Assembly (NCBI RefSeq): GCF_000821085.1 | Contig: NZ_CCXR01000001.1 | Span: forward strand, 889,001 to 953,000 | Origin: Bacillus sp. B-jedd | GTDB lineage: Bacteria; Bacillota; Bacilli; Bacillales; Cytobacillaceae | Direction of reading: 5' to 3' | DNA length: 64,000 nucleotides | Shown here: positions 9,381 through 20,539 of the stretch, piece by piece | How positions within the stretch are numbered: position 1 is the first letter of the stretch | Layout of the letters: the number at the start of each line of letters is the position of its first letter | Notes under the pieces: generated by a model | The model's input: the letters and a program-made list of their open reading frames with translations, nothing else | The model's database searches: none | What the model was told of the DNA's origin: nothing | Position numbers and translations under genes: made by a program

Positions 9381-10292
9381 ATGGAAATTGCAACTCAAAA
9401 AGATACAGAACTGAACTCGGCGCCACCAAAGAGAAGCCTGTCGCCAATGCAGCTTGCCAGGAAAAAGTTCATGAAGAACAAATTGGCCATGGTGAGCTTG
9501 GTTTTCCTCGTTATCGTGGCAATCTTCTCTTTCTTGGCACCATTTATTACAACTGCTGACATAACAAGGATCAACATTGGGCAAATGTCGTTGAAACCAT
9601 CCGCCGAACACTGGCTTGGCACAGATAAGAGCGGAAGGGATGTTTTCACTCGGCTCCTTTATGGCGGTCGAATCTCTTTGATGGTTGGATTGTCCTGTAC
9701 ATTTTTTGTCATCATGCTTGGTACAGTCATCGGCTCGATTGCCGGTTATTTTGGAGGCACTGTTGACAGCCTGCTGATGAGGTTCACAGACTTTATCCTT
9801 AACTTTCCATTTCTTGTCTTTGTCATCGTTTTGAACGCCATTTTGTTCGGACTTGTTTCCGGAGTCTGGGTTCTGGTCGGGACAATCAGCTTGCTAAGCT
9901 GGGGAGGGGTCGCGAGGATTGTACGCAGTAAAATTCTTGCGGAAAAGGAAAACGAGTATATCACCGCAGCTGTATCAATTGGCTGTTCTCCTTACAAAGT
10001 AATAACAAAACATCTGCTGCCAAACGTCATGTCAACGATTATCGTCCAGGCGACCATCCTGTTTGCCAGTATGATCGTCATTGAGTCGGCACTTAGCTAT
10101 CTTGGCTTTGGTGTTCCGCAGGAAGTCCCAAGCTGGGGGAACATGCTGTCCTCCGCAAACGAACCGGATGTTTTACAAGGCAAGCCATGGATATGGGTAC
10201 CACCGGCATTGGTCATTACCTTTACCATCCTTTCAATCAACTTCATAGGTGAGGGACTGAAAGACGCTTTCAACCCTAAATCACGAAGATAA
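9381..10292 (+). CDS. appC: Oligopeptide ABC transporter permease AppC
   Basis: AppC is the second permease. It has 303 residues with a hydrophilic N-terminus, a first span near 33-55, a periplasmic-type loop with EHWLGTDKSGRDVFTRLLYG, then further spans and the EAA-type loop around ITAAVSIGCSPYKVITKHLL. GGGGGGAC precedes the ATG. It ends the operon; its stop lies within the terminator. Confidence 0.92.
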   Translation: MEIATQKDTELNSAPPKRSLSPMQLARKKFMKNKLAMVSLVFLVIVAIFSFLAPFITTADITRINIGQMSLKPSAEHWLGTDKSGRDVFTRLLYGGRISLMVGLSCTFFVIMLGTVIGSIAGYFGGTVDSLLMRFTDFILNFPFLVFVIVLNAILFGLVSGVWVLVGTISLLSWGGVARIVRSKILAEKENEYITAAVSIGCSPYKVITKHLLPNVMSTIIVQATILFASMIVIESALSYLGFGVPQEVPSWGNMLSSANEPDVLQGKPWIWVPPALVITFTILSINFIGEGLKDAFNPKSRR

Positions 10293-10323
10293 AATCTACC
10301 ATCCCAAAATGGTAGATTTTTTT
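10291..10323 (+). terminator. Terminator of the app operon
   Basis: AAAATCTACCAT and ATGGTAGATTTT form a 12-base stem around a short loop, with a T-run. Confidence 0.92.
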
Positions 10324-10444
10324 ATGTTCTTCAATAGAAAATCGGCTATATAGTTCAAGTGAGTATACATATCCGAAAGGAACGGCCATATATATGAAGA
10401 AAGCGGACTAGCAGGGGGCAACTATATGGATTGGGGCCGTCACC

Positions 10445-10660
10445 ATGGCGATTAGGGCATTTTTCTTTCTAATAGGATTTGGACTTTCTGTATCGGGCGG
10501 AATCAGTTTGATTGCCTATTTAAATGTTTTTTCATCCGGCATGGGATATAGCGAATATTTTCGATTCATTTCCGACAAACCAGAGTGTTACTTGCTGCCT
10601 GCCGGAATCGCAATCGTATTAATAAGTATTTTCCTCCCCGGAAAGCTCATGGAAGAATGA
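10445..10660 (+). CDS. Small two-span membrane protein, unknown
   Basis: The product is 71 residues with hydrophobic segments at about 4-28 and 50-66, separated by a polar loop (YSEYFRFISDKPEC). I do not recognise the family. Its own ribosome site is poor. A nine-codon reading frame (10426-10455) with a good GGGGG site overlaps its start, which could couple translation. It lies just upstream of yjbA in the same direction. Confidence 0.55.
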   Translation: MAIRAFFFLIGFGLSVSGGISLIAYLNVFSSGMGYSEYFRFISDKPECYLLPAGIAIVLISIFLPGKLMEE

Positions 10661-10747
10661 TTGGAATCCAGCTTCATTTAAGGAATAATTTAACTTATGA
10701 CTGCCTATACTGAATGACAAATGGAATCTGAAGTGAGGGGTCGGATG

Positions 10748-11494
10748 ATGTTATATCTTCATGATGTCTGGGTCAACTGGTTTGAAGGGGAAGAAAATGG
10801 CTATAATGTCTGCCATTTTCATGAATGGAGGAAAGATGACGGAGTTGAGCTGCTCGATCAGGTACCGCTTTTAAAAGTGGATCCGGTTCTCTTCCATTAC
10901 ATTGAAAGCGATTTGGCGCAGCTTCCCCAACAAATGTTGGATGATATTTACCAAAAAGCTTATATTCGGAAAAATCATGAAAGAATCCAGCTTGAATACT
11001 GCTTCATCATAAGTGATGGGCAAGAAATTCTCGCTGTGGATACGATTGGTTATAATATCCCTGTGAGAAAAAGCCGCCTGATCCCCAGGCAGGAACAGCT
11101 TGTGTATGAAATGCTGGAAAACGTTGAAGCTGTTAATTACAAATTCAAACAAGGCCATCTGGCAAAAGAATTTCATCTATTATCCCCGGAACCCGATTTG
11201 ATGACTGGGCTTACAAGAAAGGAGCGCCAGCTTAAACAGCTATTGTTCATGGCACTCGACCAGCTGCAATCAATCGGAAATGAAGCAGAAATCCGCTACT
11301 GGTATACAGAATGGTGTCCTGAAAATTACTCAATGATCCAAACGATGGGATTTGAGGAAGCATGGCGTGAATTATATGAAGAAATTAAATTAGGCTGGAG
11401 CAAAAAACATGAAGGATTTTGCGAAAATTTAATTAAAGGACAACCTTTTTTTGAGAAACTGTGGGAAATGGAACACGGGCCGAAAGTAAATTGA
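10748..11494 (+). CDS. yjbA: YjbA-like protein (DUF3603)
   Basis: The sequence [18 protein letters not shown] and its continuation ([20 protein letters not shown]) match what I recall of B. subtilis YjbA, in the same app-yjbA-trpS context. The product is 248 residues, soluble, rich in aromatic and acidic residues, with no membrane span. Two ATGs are adjacent; I chose 10748, seven bases after GAGGGG. The biochemical role is unknown in the family. It is convergent with trpS across a bidirectional terminator. Confidence 0.82.
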   Translation: MLYLHDVWVNWFEGEENGYNVCHFHEWRKDDGVELLDQVPLLKVDPVLFHYIESDLAQLPQQMLDDIYQKAYIRKNHERIQLEYCFIISDGQEILAVDTIGYNIPVRKSRLIPRQEQLVYEMLENVEAVNYKFKQGHLAKEFHLLSPEPDLMTGLTRKERQLKQLLFMALDQLQSIGNEAEIRYWYTEWCPENYSMIQTMGFEEAWRELYEEIKLGWSKKHEGFCENLIKGQPFFEKLWEMEHGPKVN

Positions 11495-11499
11495 CAATC

Positions 11500-11538
11500 A
11501 AAAAGGCATTCGCCGCGAAAGTTGGTGAATGCCTTTTT
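11500..11538. terminator. Bidirectional terminator between yjbA and trpS
   Basis: AAAAAGGCATTC pairs with GAATGCCTTTTT, giving a T-run on either strand. It serves both convergent genes. Confidence 0.88.
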
Positions 11539-11549
11539 ACGATTTTTCC

Positions 11550-12833
<1,284 letters not shown>

Positions 12834-12985
12834 TATTAAAATACATCAATGTCATGACAAAATCAAGTGAATAAACAGAGTTTTTGCCGGTTATTCTATC
12901 TTTAAAAACCGCTGCTTACAACTAAATTGAAAGGGCGGGCAGGAAAAGTATATTAGCATAATGACAATCTAAGACAATTTCGTAC

Positions 12986-13014
12986 TTGCATTACAGTTTT
13001 AAACTATTTATAAT
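12986..13014 (+). promoter_or_regulatory. Probable SigA promoter of the opp operon
   Basis: TTGCAT (12986-12991) and TATAAT (13009-13014) are spaced by 17 bases. This predicts a leader of about 280 bases before oppA. The 456-base gap between the T-box and oppA holds no gene that I can see. Confidence 0.55.
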
Positions 13015-13121
13015 AAACGTAACAAACGATGACTTTACGGAATTGTCACATTTATTACAATTGTGTGTATCGCAGCCGGAGCAATTGAAAAAGCCGGTTT
13101 ATAACTGTGGAGATCTTAGTA

Positions 13122-13152
13122 TCTGCAAAGCTATAAAGTTGCTTTTTTTATT
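13122..13152 (+). other. Weak hairpin with T-run in the oppA leader
   Basis: GCAA...TTGC pairs weakly and is followed by seven Ts and more T-rich sequence. It could act as an attenuator in the long oppA leader, but the stem is short. Confidence 0.3.
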
Positions 13153-13298
13153 GCTTTTTTAATAGTCTTTCAATTCTTTTTACATTGAATTGTCAGATTA
13201 TTAAATCATTACGCGCTGTATGAACAAATGTATGGGAGTGACAGACAGTTCAGTGACGTCCGTTTGGGCAAAATATTAAGTACTAGGGGGGTAAATTC

Positions 13299-14945
13299 GT
13301 GAAGAAAAGATTTTCCATCTTTTTCAGTATGCTTCTCGTAATGAGCTTGTTCCTTGCAGCGTGCGGCGGCGGCGAAAAAGCCGATGGCGACAAGGACAAA
13401 GGCAAGGAAGGCGATAAAAAGTCCGATGTGCCGCAGGAAATGCGCGTCAATATCAACTCCGAGCCATTCTCCCTTCATCCGGGACTGGCTAACGATTCAA
13501 CATCCGGAGGAGTACTTCTCCAAACTTTTGAAGGCTTGACCCGTATCGATAAGGATGGCAAGCCACAGCCTGCTATGGCTGAAGACATCGAGGTATCCGA
13601 TGACCTTACACAGTACACGTTCAAGCTCCGCGATGCAAAGTGGACAAACGGCGATCCTGTAAAGGCATCCGATTTCGTCTATGCTTGGAAATGGGCTCTT
13701 GACCCTGCCAACCAGTCACAGTATGCTTACCAGCTTTACTATGTGAAGGGTGGCCAGGCTATCAACGAAGGAAAAGCGAAGCCTGAAACACTTGGTGTTG
13801 AAGCAAAGGATGAAAAGACACTCGTTGTTACCCTTGAAAACCCGACTCCATACTTCCTTGAGTTGACTGCTTTCTATACTTACTTCCCAGTAAACGAGAA
13901 GGTAGCTACAGCAAATGACAAGTGGTATACAGAAGCGGGCGATGACTATGTGTCCAACGGACCTTTCAAACTTTCTGAATGGGCTCACCAGGACAAAATC
14001 GTTATTGAAAAGAACGAAGACTACTGGGATGCTGACGCAGTCAGCCTGACTAAAGTCGAAATGTTCATGATCAATGACCCGAATACTGAATTGTCAATGT
14101 TCGATAATGGCGAACTTGACTGGGCTGGTTCACCGTTCGGCACACTTCCAACAGACGCTCTTAAGCAGCTGAAGGATGCCGGCAACCTGAATATCAAGCC
14201 AATTGCTGGTACTTACTGGTATAAGTTCCAGACTGAAAAGCCGCCATTGAACAACAAAAACATCCGTAAAGCACTTGCTTATGCGATTGACCGCAAGGCA
14301 GTTGTAGAAAATATCACTCAGGGCGGCCAGGTTCCTGCAATGGCAATCGTACCGCCTTCCATGATCAAAGAAAATGATAAAGGCTATTACAACGACAAAG
14401 ATGTTGCTAAGGCAAAGGAATTCCTGGAGACAGGATTGAAGGAACTTGGCTACAAAGATGTTTCCGAGCTTCCTCCTATCACTCTGTCCTACAATACTTC
14501 TGAAGCACACCAAAAGATTGCACAGGCAATCCAGGATATGTGGAAGAAGGAGCTTGGCGTTGAAGTTACCCTTGATAACGCTGAGTGGGCAGTTTACATC
14601 GATAAAATGCACAAAGGCGATTACATGGTTGGACGTATGGGATGGCTCGGCGATTTCAACGACCCAATCAACTTCCTTGAAATGTTCCGTGACAAAAACG
14701 GCGGTAACAACGATACATTCTGGGAAAATGCTGAATACAAACAGCTTCTGATTGATTCACAAAAAGAAGGCGATGCTGATAAGCGCCTTGAAATGCTGAA
14801 GAAAGCAGAATCAATTTTCATGGACGAAATGCCAGTTGCACCAATCTACTTCTACACTAACGTTTGGGTTAAGAATGACAAACTTAAGGATGTAGTTGTA
14901 TCCGGTCTGGGCGATGTCCAGTTGAAGTGGGCTAAATTCGAGTAA
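13299..14945 (+). CDS. oppA: Oligopeptide-binding lipoprotein OppA
   Basis: OppA is the surface peptide-binding protein of the Opp system, which in Bacillus imports nutrient and signalling peptides. The 548-residue precursor has a lipoprotein signal with lipobox LAAC (Cys22), a Lys/Asp/Gly linker to about residue 48 and an SBP family 5 domain. It starts at GTG, seven bases after AGGGGGG. Codon bias is like that of appA. Hairpins follow the gene before oppB. Confidence 0.94.
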   Translation: MKKRFSIFFSMLLVMSLFLAACGGGEKADGDKDKGKEGDKKSDVPQEMRVNINSEPFSLHPGLANDSTSGGVLLQTFEGLTRIDKDGKPQPAMAEDIEVSDDLTQYTFKLRDAKWTNGDPVKASDFVYAWKWALDPANQSQYAYQLYYVKGGQAINEGKAKPETLGVEAKDEKTLVVTLENPTPYFLELTAFYTYFPVNEKVATANDKWYTEAGDDYVSNGPFKLSEWAHQDKIVIEKNEDYWDADAVSLTKVEMFMINDPNTELSMFDNGELDWAGSPFGTLPTDALKQLKDAGNLNIKPIAGTYWYKFQTEKPPLNNKNIRKALAYAIDRKAVVENITQGGQVPAMAIVPPSMIKENDKGYYNDKDVAKAKEFLETGLKELGYKDVSELPPITLSYNTSEAHQKIAQAIQDMWKKELGVEVTLDNAEWAVYIDKMHKGDYMVGRMGWLGDFNDPINFLEMFRDKNGGNNDTFWENAEYKQLLIDSQKEGDADKRLEMLKKAESIFMDEMPVAPIYFYTNVWVKNDKLKDVVVSGLGDVQLKWAKFE

Positions 14946-14976
14946 AAATGAATAATTAGCATTAATTTTAGAGGCA

Positions 14977-15003
14977 GGTATATGGGCGTGGATCCCATAT
15001 ACC
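14977..15003 (+). other. Strong hairpin after oppA
   Basis: GGTATATGGG (14977-14986) pairs perfectly with CCCATATACC (14994-15003). Only a weak T-rich tract follows. It probably stabilises the oppA mRNA or attenuates transcription. Confidence 0.6.
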
Positions 15004-15074
15004 TTCCTTTCTGAATTCGGGTATATTTGAAAAATATTCTGAAGTATAGAAAAAATTAGGCATTCTTTCAGAGA

Positions 15075-15099
15075 CTTGGCGTTTGAATGCCAAGTTTTT
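15075..15099 (+). terminator. Attenuating terminator between oppA and oppB
   Basis: CTTGGC (15075-15080) pairs with GCCAAG (15089-15094), followed by five Ts. With the hairpin at 14977 it would lower oppBCDF expression relative to oppA. Confidence 0.65.
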
Positions 15100-15219
15100 C
15101 TAGGCTTTCAGAGTTATAGGAAAATATTGGCCGATTCAGTCTGAGGCAGCCTCCCGTAATGGCCTTTCGGCTGGTATGGATAGGGGCGCCTTCGGAGCAA
15201 ACAATGGAGGTGGGCTCTT

Positions 15220-16155
15220 TTGGTCAGATACATCATTCGAAGATTACTGTTTATGCTGCTTTCTCTTTTCCTGATAATAACGGCCACGTTCTTCCTTATG
15301 AGGCTTGCGCCGGGAAATCCGTTTACTTCTGAAAAGCAATTGCCAGCTGAAATCGAGAAAGCGCTGAATGCGCATTATGGGTTGGATCAGCCTTGGTATG
15401 TCCAATATGGGGAGTACCTGGGAAGGATTGCCCAGTGGGATTTTGGCCCTTCGTTTAAATATAAAGCAAGGACGGTCAATGATTTGATCGAGACAGGTTT
15501 TCCTGTTTCACTCGCCCTTGGACTTGAAGCTATTTTTATTTCCGTTTCATTAGGTGTTCTTTTAGGGATTATCGCCGCGTTAAGGCATAATAAATGGCAG
15601 GACTATGGTGCGATGATTTTCGCGGTCATGGGAATATCGGTACCGTCATTCATCATGGCCTCGCTCCTGCAATATGTTTTTGCCATTAAACTGCAACTCC
15701 TGCCGGTTGCAAGATGGGATTCATTCACCCATACAATCCTGCCGGCACTCGCACTTGCGTCTACGCCGATGGCTTTTATCGCGCGTCTGACCAGGTCGAG
15801 CATGCTTGAAGTACTGTCCAATGATTATATCCGGACAGCGAAGGCAAAAGGACTTAGCGAAAGGGTTATCACTGTCAAACATGCGATCCGGAATGCGCTG
15901 CTGCCTGTCGTCACTTATCTTGGACCGCTTTCAGCAAGTGTAATTACAGGAAGCTTTGTTATTGAGAAGATTTTTGGTATCCCTGGATTGGGGAACCATT
16001 TTGTAACATCAATCACCAACCGCGATTATACAGTTATCATGGGTGTTACCGTATTCTTCAGTATCATCCTGCTGATGGCTATTCTCCTGGTCGACATCGC
16101 GTATGGCTTAATTGATCCGCGAATTAAACTGGCTGGCGGAAAGAAAGGAGAATAA
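15220..16155 (+). CDS. oppB: Oligopeptide ABC transporter permease OppB
   Basis: This is a membrane subunit of the Opp importer: 311 residues, about six spans, a DFGPSFKYK segment after the first span and the EAA-type loop [20 protein letters not shown]. It starts at TTG 15220, after GGAGGTG eight to nine bases upstream; no ATG is better placed. oppC begins three bases after its stop. Confidence 0.92.
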   Translation: MVRYIIRRLLFMLLSLFLIITATFFLMRLAPGNPFTSEKQLPAEIEKALNAHYGLDQPWYVQYGEYLGRIAQWDFGPSFKYKARTVNDLIETGFPVSLALGLEAIFISVSLGVLLGIIAALRHNKWQDYGAMIFAVMGISVPSFIMASLLQYVFAIKLQLLPVARWDSFTHTILPALALASTPMAFIARLTRSSMLEVLSNDYIRTAKAKGLSERVITVKHAIRNALLPVVTYLGPLSASVITGSFVIEKIFGIPGLGNHFVTSITNRDYTVIMGVTVFFSIILLMAILLVDIAYGLIDPRIKLAGGKKGE

Positions 16156-16158
16156 ACA

Positions 16159-17073
16159 ATGCAGATACCTAAAGAGAAATTCCAGGTTGTTGGATCAAGG
16201 GCTTCGGAAGCTGAAAAAATCGAAAAACCGAGCCTGTCATTCTGGAAGGATGTCGTCATTCGTTTCCGAAAAAACAAGCTTGCCATGTTTGGAGTCGTTC
16301 TCCTCATACTCTTGATTTTCATGGCAATCTTTGGACCATATATGACCGATCATGATTATCGGACAAACAATCTAATGAACACTAACAAGGCGCCAAATGG
16401 TGACCACTGGTTTGGAACTGATGACCTTGGCCGCGATGTTTTTGCCCGTACATGGGAGGGAGCGCGTATTTCCCTGTTCATCGGTGTTGCAGCTGCTCTT
16501 GTTGACTTCTTCATTGGTGTTTTCTATGGCGGCTTAGCAGGATACAAGGGCGGGCGCACGGATGATATCATGATGCGGATAGCCGATATCCTTTGGGGAG
16601 TTCCATATTTGCTGCTCGTCATCCTGTTAATGGTTGTTTTGGGACAAGGAGTAGGGACTATGATTCTTGCCATGACGATAACGGGCTGGATAAACATGTC
16701 CAGGATCGTACGGGGGCAGGTGCTATCCCTGAAAGGCCAGGAGTTTGTCTTGGCATCAAGAACATTGGGAGCAGATTTGCCGCGTATCATGGGCAAACAC
16801 CTCATTCCGAATACAATGGGTCCGATATTGGTCACGATGACCCTGTCGATTCCATCGGCTATTTTTACCGAATCATTCCTTAGTTATCTGGGGCTTGGAT
16901 TGACACCTCCGCTAGCGAGCTGGGGAACAATGGCTTCTGATGGCCTGCCGGCACTGAAATATTACCCTTGGCGGTTATTCTTCCCGGCAACGTTCATCTG
17001 TTTGACCATTTTCGCATTTAACGTAATCGGTGATGGATTGCGCGATGCACTAGATCCAAGACTTCGAAAATAA
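16159..17073 (+). CDS. oppC: Oligopeptide ABC transporter permease OppC
   Basis: This is the second Opp permease, 304 residues. A hydrophilic N-terminal arm of about 35 residues precedes the first span; the loop HWFGTDDLGRDVFARTWEG is typical of DppC/OppC, and the EAA-type loop reads ASRTLGADLPRIMGKHLIPN. AAAGGAG lies at the end of oppB. oppD follows after 13 bases. Confidence 0.92.
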   Translation: MQIPKEKFQVVGSRASEAEKIEKPSLSFWKDVVIRFRKNKLAMFGVVLLILLIFMAIFGPYMTDHDYRTNNLMNTNKAPNGDHWFGTDDLGRDVFARTWEGARISLFIGVAAALVDFFIGVFYGGLAGYKGGRTDDIMMRIADILWGVPYLLLVILLMVVLGQGVGTMILAMTITGWINMSRIVRGQVLSLKGQEFVLASRTLGADLPRIMGKHLIPNTMGPILVTMTLSIPSAIFTESFLSYLGLGLTPPLASWGTMASDGLPALKYYPWRLFFPATFICLTIFAFNVIGDGLRDALDPRLRK

Positions 17074-17086
17074 GGGGGAATGAGAA

Positions 17087-18154
17087 ATGACAAAATTGCT
17101 TGAAGTAAAAAACCTGGAAGTCTCATTCCAGACTTACGGCGGTGAAGTAAGGGCTGTCCGGGGTGTCAGCTTCGACTTAAATAAGGGTGAGACATTAGCG
17201 ATCGTGGGTGAATCCGGATCTGGGAAGAGCGTGACTGCCCAGACTATCATGAAACTCATTCCGATGCCTCCCGGCAAAATTAAGGCCGGGCAGATTATCT
17301 TCAACGGCGAGGATATTGTGTCCAAAAAAGAACGGCAAATGGAAAAGATCCGTGGTAAAGAAATCAGCATGATCTTCCAGGATCCGATGACTTCCTTGAA
17401 CCCGACAATGAAAGTCGGCCGCCAGATTATGGAGGGGCTTATCAAACACCAAAATATGAGCACCGCGGCTGCTAAAGAGCGCGCGGTTGAAATGCTCCGT
17501 CTTGTTGGTATTCCAATGCCTGAAAGGCGCGTCAATCAGTATCCCCATGAGTTCTCAGGCGGGATGAGACAGCGCGCGATGATCGCAATCGCCCTAGCGG
17601 CAAATCCGCAGCTCCTTATTGCGGACGAGCCTACAACGGCTCTTGATGTTACCATCCAGGCTCAAATTCTTGACCTGATGAAAGATCTCCAGAGCAAAAT
17701 GGATACATCCATTATCTTTATTACGCACGATCTTGGGGTTGTTGCAAACGTAGCTGACCGGGTTGTCGTTATGTATGCTGGACAAATTGTGGAAATGGGC
17801 ACAGTGGATGAAATCTTCTATGACCCGCGCCATCCTTATACATGGGGCTTGCTGGCTTCAATGCCTAGCCTGGACAGTGACGATAAATCAGACCTTGCTG
17901 CCATTCCTGGAACACCGCCTGATTTGACAAATCCTCCTAAGGGAGATGCTTTCGCGGCTCGGAATCCATATGCCATGGCAATTGATTTCGAACAGGAGCC
18001 TCCGCTATACCAGATTTCGGAGACCCATTATGCCAGAACATGGCTGCTCCATCCGGATGCGCCAAAGGTTGAGCCTCCTGAAGCGGTTAAGAAGCGAATG
18101 AGGAAACTGGCCTCTACATTCGATGAGCCAAGGCTTGTCAAGGAGGGGAAATAA
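17087..18154 (+). CDS. oppD: Oligopeptide ABC transporter, ATP-binding subunit OppD
   Basis: OppD is an Opp ATPase of 355 residues: Walker A GESGSGKS, signature [15 protein letters not shown], Walker [13 protein letters not shown]. Unlike AppD, the C-terminal extension ([18 protein letters not shown]) has no cysteines where AppD has its cluster-like Cys set. oppF starts at the next base after its stop. Confidence 0.93.
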   Translation: MTKLLEVKNLEVSFQTYGGEVRAVRGVSFDLNKGETLAIVGESGSGKSVTAQTIMKLIPMPPGKIKAGQIIFNGEDIVSKKERQMEKIRGKEISMIFQDPMTSLNPTMKVGRQIMEGLIKHQNMSTAAAKERAVEMLRLVGIPMPERRVNQYPHEFSGGMRQRAMIAIALAANPQLLIADEPTTALDVTIQAQILDLMKDLQSKMDTSIIFITHDLGVVANVADRVVVMYAGQIVEMGTVDEIFYDPRHPYTWGLLASMPSLDSDDKSDLAAIPGTPPDLTNPPKGDAFAARNPYAMAIDFEQEPPLYQISETHYARTWLLHPDAPKVEPPEAVKKRMRKLASTFDEPRLVKEGK

Positions 18155-19087
18155 ATGCCTGAAAAATTGCTTGAAATCAAAAACCTCAAACAGCATTTCA
18201 ATGTTGGCAGGCCCAATATGGTAAAAGCTGTTGACGGAGTTACATTTGACATTTATAGAGGCGAAACACTTGGGCTTGTCGGTGAATCCGGGTGCGGAAA
18301 GTCAACGACGGGTCGTACAATCATCCGCCTGTATGATGCGACAGATGGACAGGTCCTTTTCAATGGGGAAGATGTACATGGCCATAAATCGGCGAAGAAG
18401 CTGAAAGAATTCAACCGAAAAATGCAAATGATTTTCCAGGATCCCTATGCCTCACTTAACCCGCGTATGACCGTGGCGGATATCATCGCAGAAGGGATAG
18501 ATATCCATGGCCTTGCGAAAAACAGGAAAGAACGGATGCAGCGTGTATATGAGCTTCTGGAAACAGTAGGCCTTAACAAGGAACACGCCAACCGGTATCC
18601 GCATGAGTTCTCAGGCGGACAAAGGCAGCGTATCGGAATTGCGCGCGCTTTAGCGGTAGAACCTGATTTTATCATCGCAGATGAGCCAATTTCCGCTCTT
18701 GATGTTTCCATTCAGGCACAGGTGGTTAACCTGATGAAGAAACTTCAAAGAGAAAAAGGGCTGACTTACCTGTTTATCGCCCATGACCTGTCAATGGTTA
18801 AATACATCAGTGACAGAATCGGGGTTATGTATTATGGAAAGATGGTTGAATTGGCGCCGGCGGAGGAGCTATATAAAAATCCTTTCCATCTTTATACACA
18901 ATCACTTCTGTCAGCGATCCCACTGCCTGATCCGGACAGTGAGCGGACACGGAAGAGAAAAGCATATGACCCGAACGTCCACAACTATGGAGAAAATGAA
19001 AAAGTGGAAATGAGGGAAGTAACGCCAGGGCATTTTGTCTATTGCTCAGAGAAAGAATTTGAACAATTCAAAGCCCAACTAAGATAA
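18155..19087 (+). CDS. oppF: Oligopeptide ABC transporter, ATP-binding subunit OppF
   Basis: OppF is the partner ATPase of OppD. It has 310 residues with Walker A GESGCGKST, signature FSGGQRQRIGIARAL and Walker B FIIADEPISALD. The tail ends TPGHFVYCSEKEFEQF, with a single Cys, as usual for Firmicute OppF. AAGGAGGGG at the end of oppD is its ribosome site. It closes the operon before a strong terminator. Confidence 0.93.
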   Translation: MPEKLLEIKNLKQHFNVGRPNMVKAVDGVTFDIYRGETLGLVGESGCGKSTTGRTIIRLYDATDGQVLFNGEDVHGHKSAKKLKEFNRKMQMIFQDPYASLNPRMTVADIIAEGIDIHGLAKNRKERMQRVYELLETVGLNKEHANRYPHEFSGGQRQRIGIARALAVEPDFIIADEPISALDVSIQAQVVNLMKKLQREKGLTYLFIAHDLSMVKYISDRIGVMYYGKMVELAPAEELYKNPFHLYTQSLLSAIPLPDPDSERTRKRKAYDPNVHNYGENEKVEMREVTPGHFVYCSEKEFEQFKAQLR

Positions 19088-19118
19088 AAACGCAGCTGTG
19101 CAGACAGCCGCGCTGTAA

Positions 19119-19149
19119 GAACCGGCCCGTTTTATCGGGGCCGGTTTTT
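19119..19149 (+). terminator. Terminator of the opp operon
   Basis: AACCGGCCCG pairs with CGGGGCCGGTT (one bulge), followed by a T-run. Confidence 0.9.
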
Positions 19150-19173
19150 TGTTGGGAAAATTCTTAAGAGAAA

Positions 19174-19211
19174 TAAAAAAGCCGCGGTTCCAAAAGGAAA
19201 ACACGGCCTTT
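19174..19211 (-). terminator. Terminator of the small reverse gene at 19220
   Basis: On the reverse strand a GC-rich imperfect stem (AAGGCCGTG with CCGCGGCTT) is followed by six Ts. Confidence 0.6.
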
Positions 19212-19219
19212 ATGTATAA

Positions 19220-19387
19220 TTATTTTTTCCCTCCGACTTCATTCCAGCCGGCAGTGAATTTTGATGCCTGGTTTGTAAATTCGGATCTGTTTTTACGCCC
19301 GAAAATATTTTCGCCTATTCCGTTTGTAATGACGCCCATTAAAGCAGTAATGCCTACAACCAATACCGTGACAATGGCAAAATCCAT
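19220..19387 (-). CDS. Small single-span membrane protein, unknown
   Basis: The product is about 55 residues: one hydrophobic helix directly after the start (DFAIVTVLVVGITALMGVI), then a polar tail with Asn, Lys, Phe and Trp. I prefer ATG 19387, seven bases after GGGAGA; the frame stays open to a TTG at 19429 and an ATG at 19402, both with badly spaced sites. Its own terminator follows. I do not recognise the family. It occupies the place of yjbB-yjbC in B. subtilis, which are absent here. Confidence 0.55.
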   Translation of the reverse strand: MDFAIVTVLVVGITALMGVITNGIGENIFGRKNRSEFTNQASKFTAGWNEVGGKK

Positions 19388-19442
19388 CAAGTATTCTCCC
19401 ATAATCGCTTTTACCGCCCCTTTCTCCAAAAACGTTCTTGGA

Positions 19443-19963
19443 TCTCCTCTATAACTCTATTCTAAAAGAAAACGGACAATATGGAAAGGAAAAGTATCAC
19501 AGAAGCCTTAAAATTGAAATCGCTGTCAAAATAATAGCATTTCTTTTTCATTAAAAAAATATAATTGAGAAAAACAAAAAAGTTTTGATATTTTAGGTTT
19601 AAGTTAAAAATGGACGGGTATAAGGTTATATGTTTTAAATTTTGCCAAATTACGTACATAAATAGAGGATTTGAGCCGAATTATATATTGTTTATAGGGG
19701 TGATTCAGAGAAATCAAAAAAGTTTTTAAAGAATGAAACTTTTTGCTCCCCAAAACGTCTTATAAGTGGACCTGAAAAAATCGGGAAGTCCAAGTTGGGA
19801 AAATTATTATTTTCAAAAAGCAATACCTATTCAAGCCAATTTATAGTATAATAGATAATAGACATTACTTAATTAAAGTCATTTTAAATTATTATCATCT
19901 AAATAGTATTTTCATAAAAATCCCTATAGATGGCCTTATTTTTAGAAGGAGTGTGATTAACCA
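19443..19963 (+). promoter_or_regulatory. Gene-free, AT-rich region upstream of spx
   Basis: This 520-base stretch has no credible gene. A TATAAT at 19847-19852 could be a spx -10, though no good -35 stands at the right distance. TTTAAATTATTATCA at 19883-19897 matches the PerR box (TTATAATNATTATAA) at 12 of 15 positions by eye. In B. subtilis spx is known to be PerR-controlled, so the match is plausible but unproven. Confidence 0.4.
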
Positions 19964-20359
19964 ATGGTAACGCTATACACTTCACCAAGTTGTACATCAT
20001 GCAGAAAAGCAAAATCATGGCTGGAAGAACATGAAATTCCATACACAGAACGTAATATTTTTTCTGAACCTTTGTCAATTGATGAGATCAAGGAAATACT
20101 CAGGATGACAGAAGATGGAACAGATGAGATTATTTCGACCCGCTCTAAAACATTCCAAAAGCTGGACGTGAATCTTGAAACCATGCCGCTCCAGAATCTG
20201 TTTGAATTGATTAAGGATAACCCGGGCCTATTGCGCCGCCCGATCATCCTCGATGAGAAAAGGCTCCAGGTCGGTTATAATGAAGACGAAATCAGACGCT
20301 TCCTTCCACGGAAGGTCAGGACTTTCCAACTTCGCGAAGCTCAGCGCCTAGTCAATTAA
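19964..20359 (+). CDS. spx: Transcriptional regulator Spx
   Basis: Spx (ArsC-like fold) binds the RNA polymerase alpha C-terminal domain and switches transcription to the thiol-stress programme. The 131-residue protein has the redox switch Cys10-Thr-Ser-Cys13 and the conserved LLRRPII segment near 90-96. AAGGAG lies ahead of the ATG. Its proteolysis partners are nearby: spxH (adaptor to ClpXP) at 27398 and mecA at 20750. A terminator follows, so it is probably monocistronic. Confidence 0.96.
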   Translation: MVTLYTSPSCTSCRKAKSWLEEHEIPYTERNIFSEPLSIDEIKEILRMTEDGTDEIISTRSKTFQKLDVNLETMPLQNLFELIKDNPGLLRRPIILDEKRLQVGYNEDEIRRFLPRKVRTFQLREAQRLVN

Positions 20360-20372
20360 TATAAGTAAATTC

Positions 20373-20402
20373 AGACCTCCAGGAATTGTGGAGGTCTTTT
20401 TC
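20373..20402 (+). terminator. Terminator of spx
   Basis: AGACCTCC pairs with GGAGGTCT, then five Ts. Confidence 0.9.
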
Positions 20403-20539
20403 ATCGTAATTGCCTTTACTTTTCTTGATTATTTCCATTTATAGAATATTGTTTATTGGACAACCTTTTGGTAAACTATAAGGAAACCCTGAAAAGCTGC
20501 AAGGCTCTTCCATTACTGACAATTACAAATCAGGTGTCA

